The notes under the pieces are model-generated. The model did no database searches, was not told the DNA's origin, and saw only the letters and a list, made by a program, of their open reading frames with translations. From an uncultured Oscillospiraceae bacterium (GTDB lineage: Bacteria; Bacillota; Clostridia; Oscillospirales; Ruminococcaceae), in contig URGQ01000002.1 of assembly GCA_900547385.1 (NCBI GenBank), positions 162,721 through 226,720 of the forward strand: 64,000 bases of DNA, read 5' to 3'. The position numbers and the translations under genes are program-made. Of the stretch, positions 31,924 through 40,507 are shown piece after piece (position 1 is the first letter of the stretch; every line of letters starts with the position of its first letter).

Positions 31924-33627
31924 TTATTCGATACCGCTCAAATCATAATTTTCCAGCCATTTACTGGCTGTCTGGCAAACACCGTTTAGGCAGCTTTCCT
32001 CAAATGGGCTTTCCAACCCAGCGTTTTTCAGCAGTTCGGTAAATACCCGGCTGCCGCCCTGACGGGTGTAAGCCATATAGTGCTCCCAGGCATCTTTACG
32101 GTCTTTCTGCTGCAGCGCCCAGATCTGGAGTGCAACGGTCTGTGCCAGGCAATAATCAATATAATAGAACGGCATAGAGTAAATATGATGCTGACGCTGC
32201 CAGCCTTCCCCCTCGCTGTAGAACGGAATATCGCCGTCCAACTTCATCCAAGGCATATAAATACCAAGCAGCTCTTTCCATGTATCGTGGCGCTCTCTGG
32301 GGGTCATATCAGGCTTTTCATACACCATGTGCTGGAAGTGATCGACCATAGTACCGTAAGGGATAAAGGTAAGGGCGCCGGAAAGATGGCTGTAACGGAA
32401 CTTGCGGGCGTCCTCACCGAAGAAACCTTCCACCCACGGCCACGCCATAAACTCCATCGACATGGAATGAACCTCACAGCCCTCCATGCTGGGCCAAATG
32501 TAGGAGGTGGGAATGCGATGGCGGTTCATATACGCAGCAAAGGCATGACCAGCCTCATGGGTCACGACCTCCACATCGTGCTGGGTACCATTAAAGTTGG
32601 CAAAGATAAAGGGAACCTCGTAATCGGCAATGCTGGTGCAGTAGCCGCCGCTGCGCTTTCCTTCGGTGGAAAGCACATCAAGAAGCTCATTATCCAACAT
32701 CATGCGGAAAAATTCGCCGGTCTCAGGAGAGAGTTCATCATAGAACTTACGACCCATAGCAAGGATCTCATCAGGGGTTCCTACTGGCTTGGGATTACCG
32801 GAGCGGAATTCCAGCGCATTATCTGCAAAGCTCATGGGATATTCCTTGCCCAAACGCTTTGCCTGCTCACGGTAAATGCTGTCCGCTACAGGAACCAGAT
32901 ACTTTACGACCGCCTTGCGGAACTTTTCAATGTCTTCCTTGGTATAGCAGTTACGACCCATGCGATAATAGCCCAGCGTCGTATACCCCTCATATCCAAG
33001 CTTTTTACCCATCTCGTCCCGCAGATGAGTCAGTTTATCATACAGCTCATCAAATTTGGTCTGGTTTTCCTTGTACCAGTCGCCTTCAGCCTTCCAGGCA
33101 GCCAGACGGCGTGCATCATCGGGGTCGCTCTTAAAGGGAGTAAGCTGAGAGAGGGTGTATACACCGCCCTCAAAGGGGATCTGCGCAGAGGCCAGCAGCT
33201 TTTCGTATTCTACGGTCAGCTCGTTTTCCTTTTGCAGATCTTCAATGATTGCGGGAGAGAATGTCCTGCGGGCAATTTCGGCATTCACAAACATCAAATC
33301 ACCGTATTCTGCAGCAAACTCCGGACGATAGGGGGACTCCAGCATCGCCTGCGTCCATGCCTGATTACATTCCTCCAGCTCCGGATCGACCTTGTTCCAG
33401 AATTTCATTTCCCCATCATAAAAAGCATCGCGGGTATCAATGGTGTGGCGAATATGGGCAAGATTCGCCAAGGTGCTGATATGCTTATTCAGCTTTTCCT
33501 CTGCCAGGAACAATTCTTTCGCCTCAGTATAGCTTTTCGCTGCTTTCAGCTTTTCAGTCAAGCCATTCAACTCAGCTTTCAGCTGCTCAGCATCCGGGCG
33601 CTCATATTTCATCTGGGAAAATTTCAT
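31924..33627 (-). CDS. pepF: M3-family oligoendopeptidase (PepF-like)
   Basis: This 567-residue cytoplasmic zinc peptidase has the active site HEAGHAF within VVTHEAGHAFAAYMN (HExxH, about 355-360) and a downstream glutamate ligand in SMSMEFMAWP. An N-terminal helical region of about 200 residues forms the substrate channel. M3 oligoendopeptidases cut peptides of about 7-17 residues. Its place beside the opp operon, same strand but with its own promoter, suggests it digests the imported peptides. Length and motifs match the clostridial M3 oligoendopeptidase subgroup; the enzyme's specificity is not evident. Confidence 0.93.
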   Translation of the reverse strand: MKFSQMKYERPDAEQLKAELNGLTEKLKAAKSYTEAKELFLAEEKLNKHISTLANLAHIRHTIDTRDAFYDGEMKFWNKVDPELEECNQAWTQAMLESPYRPEFAAEYGDLMFVNAEIARRTFSPAIIEDLQKENELTVEYEKLLASAQIPFEGGVYTLSQLTPFKSDPDDARRLAAWKAEGDWYKENQTKFDELYDKLTHLRDEMGKKLGYEGYTTLGYYRMGRNCYTKEDIEKFRKAVVKYLVPVADSIYREQAKRLGKEYPMSFADNALEFRSGNPKPVGTPDEILAMGRKFYDELSPETGEFFRMMLDNELLDVLSTEGKRSGGYCTSIADYEVPFIFANFNGTQHDVEVVTHEAGHAFAAYMNRHRIPTSYIWPSMEGCEVHSMSMEFMAWPWVEGFFGEDARKFRYSHLSGALTFIPYGTMVDHFQHMVYEKPDMTPRERHDTWKELLGIYMPWMKLDGDIPFYSEGEGWQRQHHIYSMPFYYIDYCLAQTVALQIWALQQKDRKDAWEHYMAYTRQGGSRVFTELLKNAGLESPFEESCLNGVCQTASKWLENYDLSGIE

Positions 33628-33658
33628 TCTGAAGTCCTCCTTGTTGTTTGATATTACA

Positions 33659-33687
33659 ATAATAACGCATTTTTTTGTTCAAATCAA
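33659..33687 (-). promoter_or_regulatory. Promoter of the oligoendopeptidase gene
   Basis: Minus strand: TTGATT (33682-33687), 17 bases, TATTAT (33659-33664), just upstream of GGAGG and the start at 33627. Confidence 0.5.
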
Positions 33688-33711
33688 CAGGTAATCTTCT
33701 ACATTACATAA

Positions 33712-33746
33712 TAAAAACAGCAACCACCCATAAGGATAGTTGCTGT
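33712..33746 (-). terminator. tsf terminator
   Basis: ACAGCAAC (33717-33724) pairs with GTTGCTGT (33739-33746), and the minus strand continues with a TTTTTATT run. It is about 20 bases after the tsf stop. Confidence 0.8.
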
Positions 33747-33765
33747 CTCTATCATTTTCACTAAA

Positions 33766-34689
33766 TTACTTTACCATGCTGGCAACTTCAGCAGCGAAGT
33801 CGTCCTCGCGCTTCTCGATACCCTCACCCTTTTCATAGCGGACAAATTCAGCAACCTTGATGGTGCCGCCCAGCTCCTTGCCAGTCTTCTCGATATACTC
33901 GGCAACATCGATCTCGCCGTCCTTAACGAAGGGCTGCTTGAGCAGGCAGACTTCCTTATAGAACTTGTTGATACGGCCGTCTACCATCTTCTCCTTAACC
34001 TGAGCGGGCTTGCCAGCCAGCTTAGGATCGTTCTCGATCTGGGCCAGAACGATCTCCTTCTCCTTGGCAACCTCATCAGCGGGAACGCACATGGGGCAAA
34101 TGTAGCTGGGGCTTACAGCCGCAATCTGCATGGCGATATCCTTGCCGAAGGTCTCAAAGTCCTTGTCGGCGGCCACGCCATCCAGCTCAAACTTGACCAG
34201 GACGCCAATACGGCCGCCGCCGTGGGTGTAGCTGACTACATTGCCCTCGTAGCGAGTGAAGCGACGGATCTTCAGGTTTTCGCCAATGGTGAGGATCTTA
34301 TCCTTCAGCGCGGCGTCAACAGTAACATCGGTACCGGCCAGCTTGCAGTTCATCAGGGCCTCTACATCAGCGGGATTCTCATCAATAACAGTCTTGGCAC
34401 AAGCCTCGACAAAACTGATGAAATCAGCGTTTTTACCAACAAAGTCGGTTTCGGAGTTGACCTCGATAACAACGCCAACCTTCTTTTCGTAATCTACCAT
34501 GGTGCATACCACACCCTCGGCAGCTACGCGGCCGGACTTCTTGGCGGCAGCGGCCAGGCCCTTCTCACGCAGGAACTCGATCGCCTTTTCTACATCGCCG
34601 TCAGAAGCGGTCAGAGCTTTTTTGCAGTCCATCATGCCACAGCCGGTTTTTTCGCGCAGATCCTTAACATCTTGAGCAGTAAATGCCAT
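33766..34689 (-). CDS. tsf: Elongation factor Ts
   Basis: This 307-residue EF-Ts recycles EF-Tu by exchanging GDP for GTP. The N-terminal UBA-like domain (VKDLREKTGCGMMDCKKAL) and the signature VIEVNSETDFVGKN are clear. The dimerisation part and C-terminal module are present, so length is normal. It follows rpsB on the same strand, with a hairpin between them that may lower its expression. The codons are those of a highly expressed gene. Confidence 0.97.
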   Translation of the reverse strand: MAFTAQDVKDLREKTGCGMMDCKKALTASDGDVEKAIEFLREKGLAAAAKKSGRVAAEGVVCTMVDYEKKVGVVIEVNSETDFVGKNADFISFVEACAKTVIDENPADVEALMNCKLAGTDVTVDAALKDKILTIGENLKIRRFTRYEGNVVSYTHGGGRIGVLVKFELDGVAADKDFETFGKDIAMQIAAVSPSYICPMCVPADEVAKEKEIVLAQIENDPKLAGKPAQVKEKMVDGRINKFYKEVCLLKQPFVKDGEIDVAEYIEKTGKELGGTIKVAEFVRYEKGEGIEKREDDFAAEVASMVK

Positions 34690-34736
34690 TTTTGTTTCCT
34701 CCTGTATCTTTTATGGATGTTTTATCACAGTTTCTC

Positions 34737-34765
34737 AAGAAAAGCCCGAAAGTGCTTCGGGCTTC
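34737..34765 (-). terminator. Hairpin/terminator between rpsB and tsf
   Basis: A 9-bp stem (34743-34751 with 34757-34765) is followed by TTTTCTT on the minus strand. It probably acts as a partial terminator that sets the rpsB:tsf ratio. Confidence 0.65.
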
Positions 34766-34778
34766 TCCGTGTCAGTTC

Positions 34779-35513
34779 TTATTCCTGGGTCTCAGCAGCG
34801 GTCTCGGCCTCAGCTTCAGCGGCGCCCATAGCGCCCTGGTGACCTTCAATGATGGCGTTGGCCATCGCGGAGGAGATCAGCTTAACAGCGCGGATAGCAT
34901 CATCGTTGCCGGGAATAACATAGTCGATCTCATCAGGATCGCAGTTGGTATCTACGATAGCGATAACGGGGATGCCCAGCTTGTGCGCTTCAGCAACAGC
35001 GATCTTCTCCTTGCGGGGATCGACAACGAACATAGCAGCTGGCAGCTTGTTCATATCCTTAATGCCGCCGAGGTATTTCTCGAGCTTCTCAATCTCGAGT
35101 TCCAGCTTAACAACTTCCTTCTTAGGCAGACGCTCAAAGGTGCCATCTGCTTCCATCTTGCGCAGCTGCTCCAGACGACGGATACGCTTACGGATGGTTT
35201 CAAAGTTGGTGAGCATACCGCCCAGCCAACGAGCGTTTACATAGTAAGCACCGGCGCGCTCCGCTTCCTCACGGATGGAATCGCCAGCCTGCTTCTTGGT
35301 ACCAACAAAGAGAACGGTGCCACCGTTGGCGGAAAGCTCACGAACGAAATCATAAGCCTCTTCCAGCTTCTTTACGGTCTTCTGCAGATCGATAATGTAG
35401 ATACCGTTGCGCTCGGTGAAGATGTACTGAGCCATCTTGGGGTTCCAGCGACGGGTCTGGTGACCAAAATGTACGCCAGCTTCCAGAAGCTGTTTCATAG
35501 ATACTACTGCCAT
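34779..35513 (-). CDS. rpsB: 30S ribosomal protein S2
   Basis: This 244-residue S2 protein of the small ribosomal subunit begins [24 protein letters not shown]. The core has [18 protein letters not shown] and the late [26 protein letters not shown] long alanine- and glutamate-rich tail ends the protein. GGAGG precedes the ATG. The leader between the promoter (35628-35656) and the gene is about 110 nt, GC-rich and foldable; S2 autoregulatory leaders are known in other bacteria, but I cannot show one here. Confidence 0.97.
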   Translation of the reverse strand: MAVVSMKQLLEAGVHFGHQTRRWNPKMAQYIFTERNGIYIIDLQKTVKKLEEAYDFVRELSANGGTVLFVGTKKQAGDSIREEAERAGAYYVNARWLGGMLTNFETIRKRIRRLEQLRKMEADGTFERLPKKEVVKLELEIEKLEKYLGGIKDMNKLPAAMFVVDPRKEKIAVAEAHKLGIPVIAIVDTNCDPDEIDYVIPGNDDAIRAVKLISSAMANAIIEGHQGAMGAAEAEAETAAETQE

Positions 35514-35627
35514 TGTTTGTTTACCTCCAAAAATTTGTTTGTGTAACCTCTGCGGCAGTCATCTCCGCCCTGCCACCCTTGCGGGCACATGGCCGAACAG
35601 ATCGTACCGCATGCGTTGTACCGATAT

Positions 35628-35656
35628 AGTTTATCATAGCTTTTCTGGAAAATCAA
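35628..35656 (-). promoter_or_regulatory. rpsB promoter
   Basis: Minus strand: TTGATT (35651-35656), 17 bases, TAAACT (35628-35633). Confidence 0.45.
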
Positions 35657-35661
35657 GCATA

Positions 35662-35693
35662 AATAAAAAGAAAATCCGCAGTTTTCTGCGGAT
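35662..35693 (-). terminator. Terminator of the ylmC-like gene
   Basis: A perfect 8-bp stem (35674-35681 with 35686-35693) with a four-base loop is followed by TTTCTTTTT on the minus strand. Confidence 0.85.
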
Positions 35694-35702
35694 CATCCTC
35701 AA

Positions 35703-35990
35703 TCAGTGCAAGGCCCCGGCAAAGGACGGCCGACGATGGGGCGGTGCCGGGCATGCCACATTTTCCACCAGTACGGTATCTTCCCCAATACATTTGATCT
35801 GATCCCATGGAATAATCAGGTCTGGCTCCCTGCCAAACAGGCCAAAAAAGCGCGGTCTGCCGAAAATGATAAGGGTACAAATATGCGCTGTACAGGTATC
35901 AAACTCCACATCGCAAACGCATCCTAGGCAGGCACCGTTTTGAATATTGACCACTTCCTTGCAGCGCAGCTCCATTAAACTGCATACCAT
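35703..35990 (-). CDS. ylmC: YlmC/YmxH-family sporulation protein (PRC-barrel-like)
   Basis: This 95-residue protein of the YlmC/YmxH family has the start SLMELRCKEVVNIQNGACLG followed by VCDVEFDT, FGRPRFFGLFGREPDLIIPWDQIKCIGEDTVLV, a PRC-barrel-like fold. Family members lie beside sigG in many spore formers and are linked to sporulation, but the role is unknown. The start at 35990 has GGGAGGG upstream; an ATG five codons later is weaker. It is 60 bases downstream of sigG on the same strand and ends at a strong terminator. Confidence 0.8.
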   Translation of the reverse strand: MVCSLMELRCKEVVNIQNGACLGCVCDVEFDTCTAHICTLIIFGRPRFFGLFGREPDLIIPWDQIKCIGEDTVLVENVACPAPPHRRPSFAGALH

Positions 35991-36050
35991 CCGCTTCCCT
36001 CCCCTGTTCGCAGGATTCTGTTCAATCCTATGCGGCAGGGCTATTCCAGT

Positions 36051-36818
36051 TTACATCTGTGTTTTAATGCGCTGCAATGCCCCTTTTTCGATACGCGAAA
36101 CCTGAGCTTGTGATATTCCTACCGCTTGGCTGACTTCCACCTGCGTTTTGCCAGCAAAGAACCTCAACGACAGTATTTTCTTTTCTCGGGCGGAGAGTGC
36201 CTCCATCGCCTGCCGCAGCAACATTTCATCCAGCCAGTCGCTCTCATTTGTTTTATCCTGCACCTGGTCTATTAGGCAAATGTTCTCCCTCCCATCGGAA
36301 TAAGCAGGATCGTACAGCGAGCTGGGCTCCATGATCGCTTCCATTGCCAGCACCACATCTTCCTTGGGCTGCTGCATGGCTGCCGCTATCTCTTCCACGG
36401 TCGGCTCGCGTCCTAAGGAATTTTGCAGCTCCTCTTTTTTCTTCAGCGCAGCAACAGCTTGTTCCCTTACTCGTCGTGTCACCTTCACCATGCCAGAATC
36501 CCGTAGAAAGCGACGCATTTCTCCAATAATAAGGGAAAAAGCATAAGTGCTCAGCTTCAGTCCCAGCTCAATATCAAAGCGCTCGATAGCCTTGATAAGC
36601 CCGATACACCCCACCTGGAACAGGTCATCTGGGTTGCCTCCTCGGTTACTGAAGCGCTGTACGGCGCTGAGCACCAGCTTCAGGTTGCTTTCCACCAGCC
36701 GGTTACGCGCTTCTCTATCACCAGCATGTGCCCGTCGCAATAATTCGTTGGTTTCGTCGTTTTTCAGTGTTTTCAGCTTGGATGTATCAACGCCGCTGAT
36801 CTCTACCTTATAATACAT
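36051..36818 (-). CDS. sigG: Sporulation sigma factor SigG
   Basis: This forespore late sigma factor has about 255 residues. The N-terminus KVEISGVDTSKLK is the SigG hallmark. Region 2 follows (NLKLVLSAVQRFSNRGGNPDDLFQVGCIGLIKAIERFD), then region 3 and the region 4 helix-turn-helix (KTQVEVSQAVGISQAQVSRIEKGAL). The start at 36818 follows GGGGGAAA and gives the normal family N-terminus; the longer frame to 36878 is rejected. In Bacillus and many Clostridia sigG directly follows sigE; here sigE is 15 kb away. The ylmC-like gene follows it. Confidence 0.94.
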   Translation of the reverse strand: MYYKVEISGVDTSKLKTLKNDETNELLRRAHAGDREARNRLVESNLKLVLSAVQRFSNRGGNPDDLFQVGCIGLIKAIERFDIELGLKLSTYAFSLIIGEMRRFLRDSGMVKVTRRVREQAVAALKKKEELQNSLGREPTVEEIAAAMQQPKEDVVLAMEAIMEPSSLYDPAYSDGRENICLIDQVQDKTNESDWLDEMLLRQAMEALSAREKKILSLRFFAGKTQVEVSQAVGISQAQVSRIEKGALQRIKTQM

Positions 36819-36900
36819 AGCCTTTCCCCCACCAACGCGATGGCAGAAGTATGGGCCGACCGAAGGAGCAGTAAACACTCCTCGGCAGTTGAAAGAAATG

Positions 36901-36938
36901 GAAAAGGAAGCCGGAGCATTGCTGCCGCGGCTTCCCTT
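36901..36938 (-). terminator. Terminator after rqcP
   Basis: GGAAGCC (36906-36912) pairs with GGCTTCC (36929-36935), with inner GC pairing, then CTTTTCC on the minus strand. It isolates the mazG-hup-rqcP group from sigG. Confidence 0.7.
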
Positions 36939-37178
36939 TTACAAAATCTCAAAATTCTCGGATGCGTTATCCTTATTGGTTGTTTCCTTCAGCGCGGTCA
37001 CCCGCAGTTTTACCGGTTTTTGCCCCAGGTTGATCTCAATAACATCCCCTACCTTGACCTCGTAGGAGGCGCGGGCGGTTTTGCCATTTACTACTACGCG
37101 TTCGGCATCACAGGCCTCATTGGCCACGGTCCGCCGTTTGATGATCCGGGAAACTTTCAAATATTTATCCAGCCTCAT
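36939..37178 (-). CDS. rqcP: S4-domain ribosome quality-control factor RqcP (YabO)
   Basis: This 79-residue small S4 protein begins MRLDKYLKVSRIIKRRTVAN, with VVVNGKTARASYEVKVGDVIEINLG forming the RNA-binding beta surface. RqcP (formerly YabO, Hsp15-like) works with RqcH on split 50S subunits to add alanine tails to stalled peptides. In Bacillus it stands between yabN (mazG) and yabP. Here mazG is upstream, separated by hup, while yabP lies 27 kb away. It starts 57 bases after the hup stop, past a terminator hairpin. Confidence 0.92.
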   Translation of the reverse strand: MRLDKYLKVSRIIKRRTVANEACDAERVVVNGKTARASYEVKVGDVIEINLGQKPVKLRVTALKETTNKDNASENFEIL

Positions 37179-37193
37179 AGGGGGCCTCCTTAC

Positions 37194-37221
37194 AAAAGAG
37201 CCGGTGCGCTAGCACCGACTC
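37194..37221 (-). terminator. Terminator after hup
   Basis: GAG-CCGGTGC (37198-37207) pairs with GCACCG-ACTC (37212-37221), then CTTTTG on the minus strand; probably leaky, since rqcP follows closely. Confidence 0.65.
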
Positions 37222-37235
37222 CACTGGTTCAGAAT

Positions 37236-37508
37236 TTATTTTACAGCATCCTTCAGCGCCTTACCAGCCTTAAAAACGGGAGCTTTGCTGGCAGCGATGG
37301 TGATGGGCTTGCGGGTCTTGGGGTTAATACCAGCATGAGCCGCGCGGGTCTTAACCTCGAAGGAGCCAAACCCGGTGAGGGTGATCTTATCGCCCTTCTT
37401 CAAGGTCTCGGTAACGGTCTCCAAAACAGCGGCAACTGCCTTCTCGGCATCCTTCTTAGTCATACCGGCCTTTTCGGCTACGGCGACGATCATTTCAGCT
37501 TTGGTCAT
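37236..37508 (-). CDS. hup: DNA-binding protein HU
   Basis: This 90-residue HU-family nucleoid protein begins TKAEMIVAVAEKAGMTKKDAEKAV. GDKITLTGFGSFEVKTRAAHAGINPKT covers the beta arms with the conserved G-F-G-S-F and N-P motifs. It binds and bends DNA without strong sequence preference. Strongly biased codons point to high expression. Insertion of hup between mazG and rqcP is seen in other Clostridia. GGAGG precedes the ATG. Confidence 0.96.
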   Translation of the reverse strand: MTKAEMIVAVAEKAGMTKKDAEKAVAAVLETVTETLKKGDKITLTGFGSFEVKTRAAHAGINPKTRKPITIAASKAPVFKAGKALKDAVK

Positions 37509-37562
37509 TTTGTATTTCCTCCTGATATAAAAGAATAGTAGGCAACCATGCCTTTTTCATAT

Positions 37563-38282
37563 TCACAACGATCCACCCTCCGTGGGTTTCTCGCTATGTT
37601 GCATCTCCAAAAAGCATTCGATCATCCGGTCCGACTCACGGGAAAGCGCTTCCTCTGCAGAAATTCCAAGTCGCTCCATTCGCTCGCATACAAGGAACAG
37701 TAACCTGCTCCAACCTTGCACATCCGTTTCATCCGCCAAAAGCGCATCCTCCAGGCAATTTCGGAGCATACCATCATTCGGATCTTCGAAACATCCGGAT
37801 GCGGCTGCTCGGGAGATCAGTTTTTGCGCACGCATCAGTGCCGGTAAAGCGCCGGAAACCTGCCGCAAACGATCCTCCAAACTGTAAAGTCCTTTTTCCT
37901 TGCGTTTCTGCTGTTCCCAGTTTTGTGCCGCCTCCGCAGCATTCGCAGCATACTCACTGCCAAAGATGTGCGGATGCCTGCCGATCATCTTGCGGCAAAT
38001 CCCGGTGCATACATCATTAAAATCAAAATGGCCCTGCTCCGCCTCCATTTGGCTGTGCAGCGCAATCTGAAGCAGCACATCTCCCAGCTCCTCCCGCAGA
38101 AGTGCGGAACTTTCCAGATCAATGGCTTCTACAGCCTCATACGCCTCCTCCAAGAAATTATTGCGGATGGTGTGATGATCCTGCGCCCTATCCCACGGGC
38201 ATCCTTCCGGGCTCCGCAGAATTCCAACAATCTTAATTAAATCATTGCAGTCATAGGATTCCTTGTCGCACAGATTTGGCAT
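37563..38282 (-). CDS. mazG: Nucleoside triphosphate pyrophosphohydrolase MazG (YabN-like)
   Basis: The 239-residue all-alpha NTP pyrophosphatase has two motif sets. First, CPWDRAQDHHTIRNNFLEEAYEAVEAID with EExxE-type metal ligands and EELGDVLLQIALH. Then a weaker second half (GALPALMRAQKLISRAAASG) related by duplication. The N-terminal tetrapyrrole-methylase domain present in Bacillus YabN is absent; this is the short MazG form. It hydrolyses non-canonical or excess NTPs. It stands between the spoVB-like gene and hup in the same direction. Confidence 0.93.
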   Translation of the reverse strand: MPNLCDKESYDCNDLIKIVGILRSPEGCPWDRAQDHHTIRNNFLEEAYEAVEAIDLESSALLREELGDVLLQIALHSQMEAEQGHFDFNDVCTGICRKMIGRHPHIFGSEYAANAAEAAQNWEQQKRKEKGLYSLEDRLRQVSGALPALMRAQKLISRAAASGCFEDPNDGMLRNCLEDALLADETDVQGWSRLLFLVCERMERLGISAEEALSRESDRMIECFLEMQHSEKPTEGGSL

Positions 38283-38344
38283 TGTGAATAACCTGCTTTT
38301 CAGATAGTACTCCCATTTTACTAGAAACGCGGCTTAAATTCAAG

Positions 38345-40015
38345 CTATTTTCTTCTATTCTTGCCCGAAAATGCAACACATATTTCAGCACTTTTAATAA
38401 ACTTCAGACAAAACAGCAGCCCGATGTACACAGCGCCCCCCACCGCAATGGAAAAAAGCAGGGATGCCCAAGCACTTATGTATCCCAAAAGGAGGTTATA
38501 AACCGCCCGCGCCGCGAAACAGCACACAACGGCAGAGATCATCGGCTTGAGGAGCACCGATACCCGCGCAAACGGTCGACCGCTGCCAAACCAGCGCAGC
38601 GCACTGTACAGTACTATAAAGCAGTAACACAGTAAACTGCCATAGGCTACCCCATGAATATTGATTTCTGGCCTGGAAACAAGAATGTAATTTGTCGCCA
38701 TCTTCAGCACACCGCCAATCAAGAGCGCTGTTAATGGCGTTCGTTCCATTCCGGAAGCCTGCAAGACATTATTAAAAATCCCGGCAAAAGAAATCAGAAT
38801 TGTCACCACGCCCATCATCCGCAGTGTTGGTGCTACGATGGCAACCTCCATTAACTGATGCGGATATAGAAATGATAGAATTTCTTCCGCAAAGGTAAAA
38901 ATGCCAAGCCCGGTCGGGAAAGCCACTGCCGCTGTGGTTGCCATTACCGATTCCACCGATTGCTGCAAGCACCTGTCATCTTTTGCAGCACAATAGCGGG
39001 CTATGGCTGGAATCGCGCTCATCCCAATGCCGGCCGTAACCGCCGGTACTAGGTTAAAAATTGAAACTGCCAGCCCAGAATATGAGCCATACAGATATTC
39101 TGGAAGCACCTCCACCGTTACCTCCGGAGGGATACACCCAGTATACATCCGCAGGATATGCTCACTCCCCTGCTCCACAGCATTTTTCAGGCAGTTCATT
39201 ACAGAGGAAAGATCGATAACAGTGGTAAGATTGGCACAGAGAGAAGTCAGTGCAATTGGCAGCGCAACATGCCACAGCTTTTTGGCATCCGTACCGGAAA
39301 AACGCCCTCCTCGTTCCGGTACATTTCGTCGGTACTGACCACGAATAAACAATAATCCACACAATGTGCTCAGTGATACGCCCAGCACAGCTCCAGCCGC
39401 TGAGTACTGCAAAATCCTCAGCTGTACCTCCTGCATTGTACCAGGCCAGCCCAGTGTTCCCGCCATTGCCGCGTCGTTCAGCCTGGAATAGAAAAACCAT
39501 GCCAATAAGATTCCGGCAACCAGCTTAACCATGGCCTCCACGACTTGACTACGAGCGGTCGGCAGCATGTTCTGTCGCCCTTGAAAGTAGCCACGATAAG
39601 CCGAAGAGAGGCAGGAAAACAGAACAGACGGCGCAATGCAGCAGACCGAAAGTGCCGCCGCAGGGTTTCCGATGAGTTTTGTTAATGGTCCAGCTCCAAT
39701 AAACAGCAGCACTGCCGCCAGCGTGCCAATCCCCAAGAACATGAGTCTCGCAGTTTTTAGAATGTTTCCAGCCTCTTCTCCCCTGCCGCCGTACTCCGAT
39801 ACCATACGGGAAACAGCTACACCCAATCCGGTCACTGTCATGGAATAAATGGGAATGAGAACATCATAAGCGGAAACAAAATAGGACATTCCTACGCCGC
39901 CCAGTATATTAGCCAGCGGGATTTTGAACAGCGCACCGATCACCTTAACGACCATGGTGGACGCTGTTAAGATGAGCGCTCCCTGCAAAATAGTCTGCTT
40001 TCCTTTTTCCATCAT
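38345..40015 (-). CDS. spoVB: SpoVB/YabM-like lipid flippase (MOP superfamily)
   Basis: This 556-residue membrane protein has about 14 hydrophobic helices, of the polysaccharide biosynthesis (MurJ/SpoVB) branch of the MOP superfamily. The N-terminus QGALILTASTMVVKVIGALFKIPLANILG is a strong match. SpoVB-like flippases move lipid-linked cell-wall precursors and in spore formers act in cortex synthesis. In Bacillus, spoVB and yabM are paralogues, and position next to mazG fits yabM. The gene is first in the mazG-hup-rqcP group. Confidence 0.88.
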   Translation of the reverse strand: MMEKGKQTILQGALILTASTMVVKVIGALFKIPLANILGGVGMSYFVSAYDVLIPIYSMTVTGLGVAVSRMVSEYGGRGEEAGNILKTARLMFLGIGTLAAVLLFIGAGPLTKLIGNPAAALSVCCIAPSVLFSCLSSAYRGYFQGRQNMLPTARSQVVEAMVKLVAGILLAWFFYSRLNDAAMAGTLGWPGTMQEVQLRILQYSAAGAVLGVSLSTLCGLLFIRGQYRRNVPERGGRFSGTDAKKLWHVALPIALTSLCANLTTVIDLSSVMNCLKNAVEQGSEHILRMYTGCIPPEVTVEVLPEYLYGSYSGLAVSIFNLVPAVTAGIGMSAIPAIARYCAAKDDRCLQQSVESVMATTAAVAFPTGLGIFTFAEEILSFLYPHQLMEVAIVAPTLRMMGVVTILISFAGIFNNVLQASGMERTPLTALLIGGVLKMATNYILVSRPEINIHGVAYGSLLCYCFIVLYSALRWFGSGRPFARVSVLLKPMISAVVCCFAARAVYNLLLGYISAWASLLFSIAVGGAVYIGLLFCLKFIKSAEICVAFSGKNRRK

Positions 40016-40033
40016 CTCCTCCGCCCCTTTTCA

Positions 40034-40076
40034 CCAAAAAAGGAAGCCGAACAGCATACTTTGCTGTTCGACTTCC
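40034..40076 (-). terminator. Terminator of the recJ-hemZ-zinc ribbon run
   Basis: A 15-bp stem (40042-40056 with 40062-40076, one G-U on the minus strand) is followed by a run of six to seven T. It is placed just after the zinc-ribbon gene. Confidence 0.85.
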
Positions 40077-40098
40077 CCGTTATGTTTACTATTACAGT

Positions 40099-40488
40099 TT
40101 ATTTTTCCTCTGCAGGGTAAATAGCCTTGCCGCAATAGCTGCAAAACATCGCCGTAGAGGGTACCAGTTTATTGCAGTGGGGGCATGCCACCATATGAAT
40201 CTCCGTATTCTCCCGCCGCTTTTTCTCTTTTACGCTTTCCAGCATCACCTTAATAGCTGCCGCCTTTTCTGCAATGGCGTGTGCGGTCTCCGCATCTTCG
40301 GTGCCTTCCTGTAGCAGGGCATAGTACATCCGTCCCAGCTTCATATAGCATTCCTCTAGCTCGCGGCGCTTTTTCATCTCGTCCAGCTTCTGGCGGGAAG
40401 CATCCACTACTTCACCGGCAACATTGCCTACCGCCTTGCCAAATTCCTTGGCTTTTCCCAAAATGTCATCCCAGTTTGCCTGATTCAT
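40099..40488 (-). CDS. Small zinc-ribbon protein, unknown function
   Basis: The protein has about 129 residues. An amphipathic helical N-terminal half (WDDILGKAKEFGKAVGNVAGEVVDASRQKLDEMKKRRELEE) is followed by a C-terminal zinc ribbon CPHCNKLVPSTAMFCSYCGK with four cysteines. The start at 40488 has AAAGGAGCGG upstream; an earlier ATG lies inside hemZ. A gene of similar layout occurs at 54488. Such proteins are common in Oscillospirales; the function is unknown. It is the last gene of the recJ-to-hemZ group. Confidence 0.75.
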   Translation of the reverse strand: MNQANWDDILGKAKEFGKAVGNVAGEVVDASRQKLDEMKKRRELEECYMKLGRMYYALLQEGTEDAETAHAIAEKAAAIKVMLESVKEKKRRENTEIHMVACPHCNKLVPSTAMFCSYCGKAIYPAEEK

Positions 40489-40507
40489 AACTTCCGCTCC
40501 TTTCGGT

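Noticed and set aside
32080..33651. Long plus-strand frame antisense to the oligoendopeptidase
   Set aside because: No motifs, no ribosome site; the opposite strand encodes a complete M3 peptidase with HExxH.
36818..36878. Longer SigG starting at 36878
   Set aside because: The added 20 residues are unlike any SigG; the ATG at 36818 gives the conserved N-terminus and has a better ribosome site.
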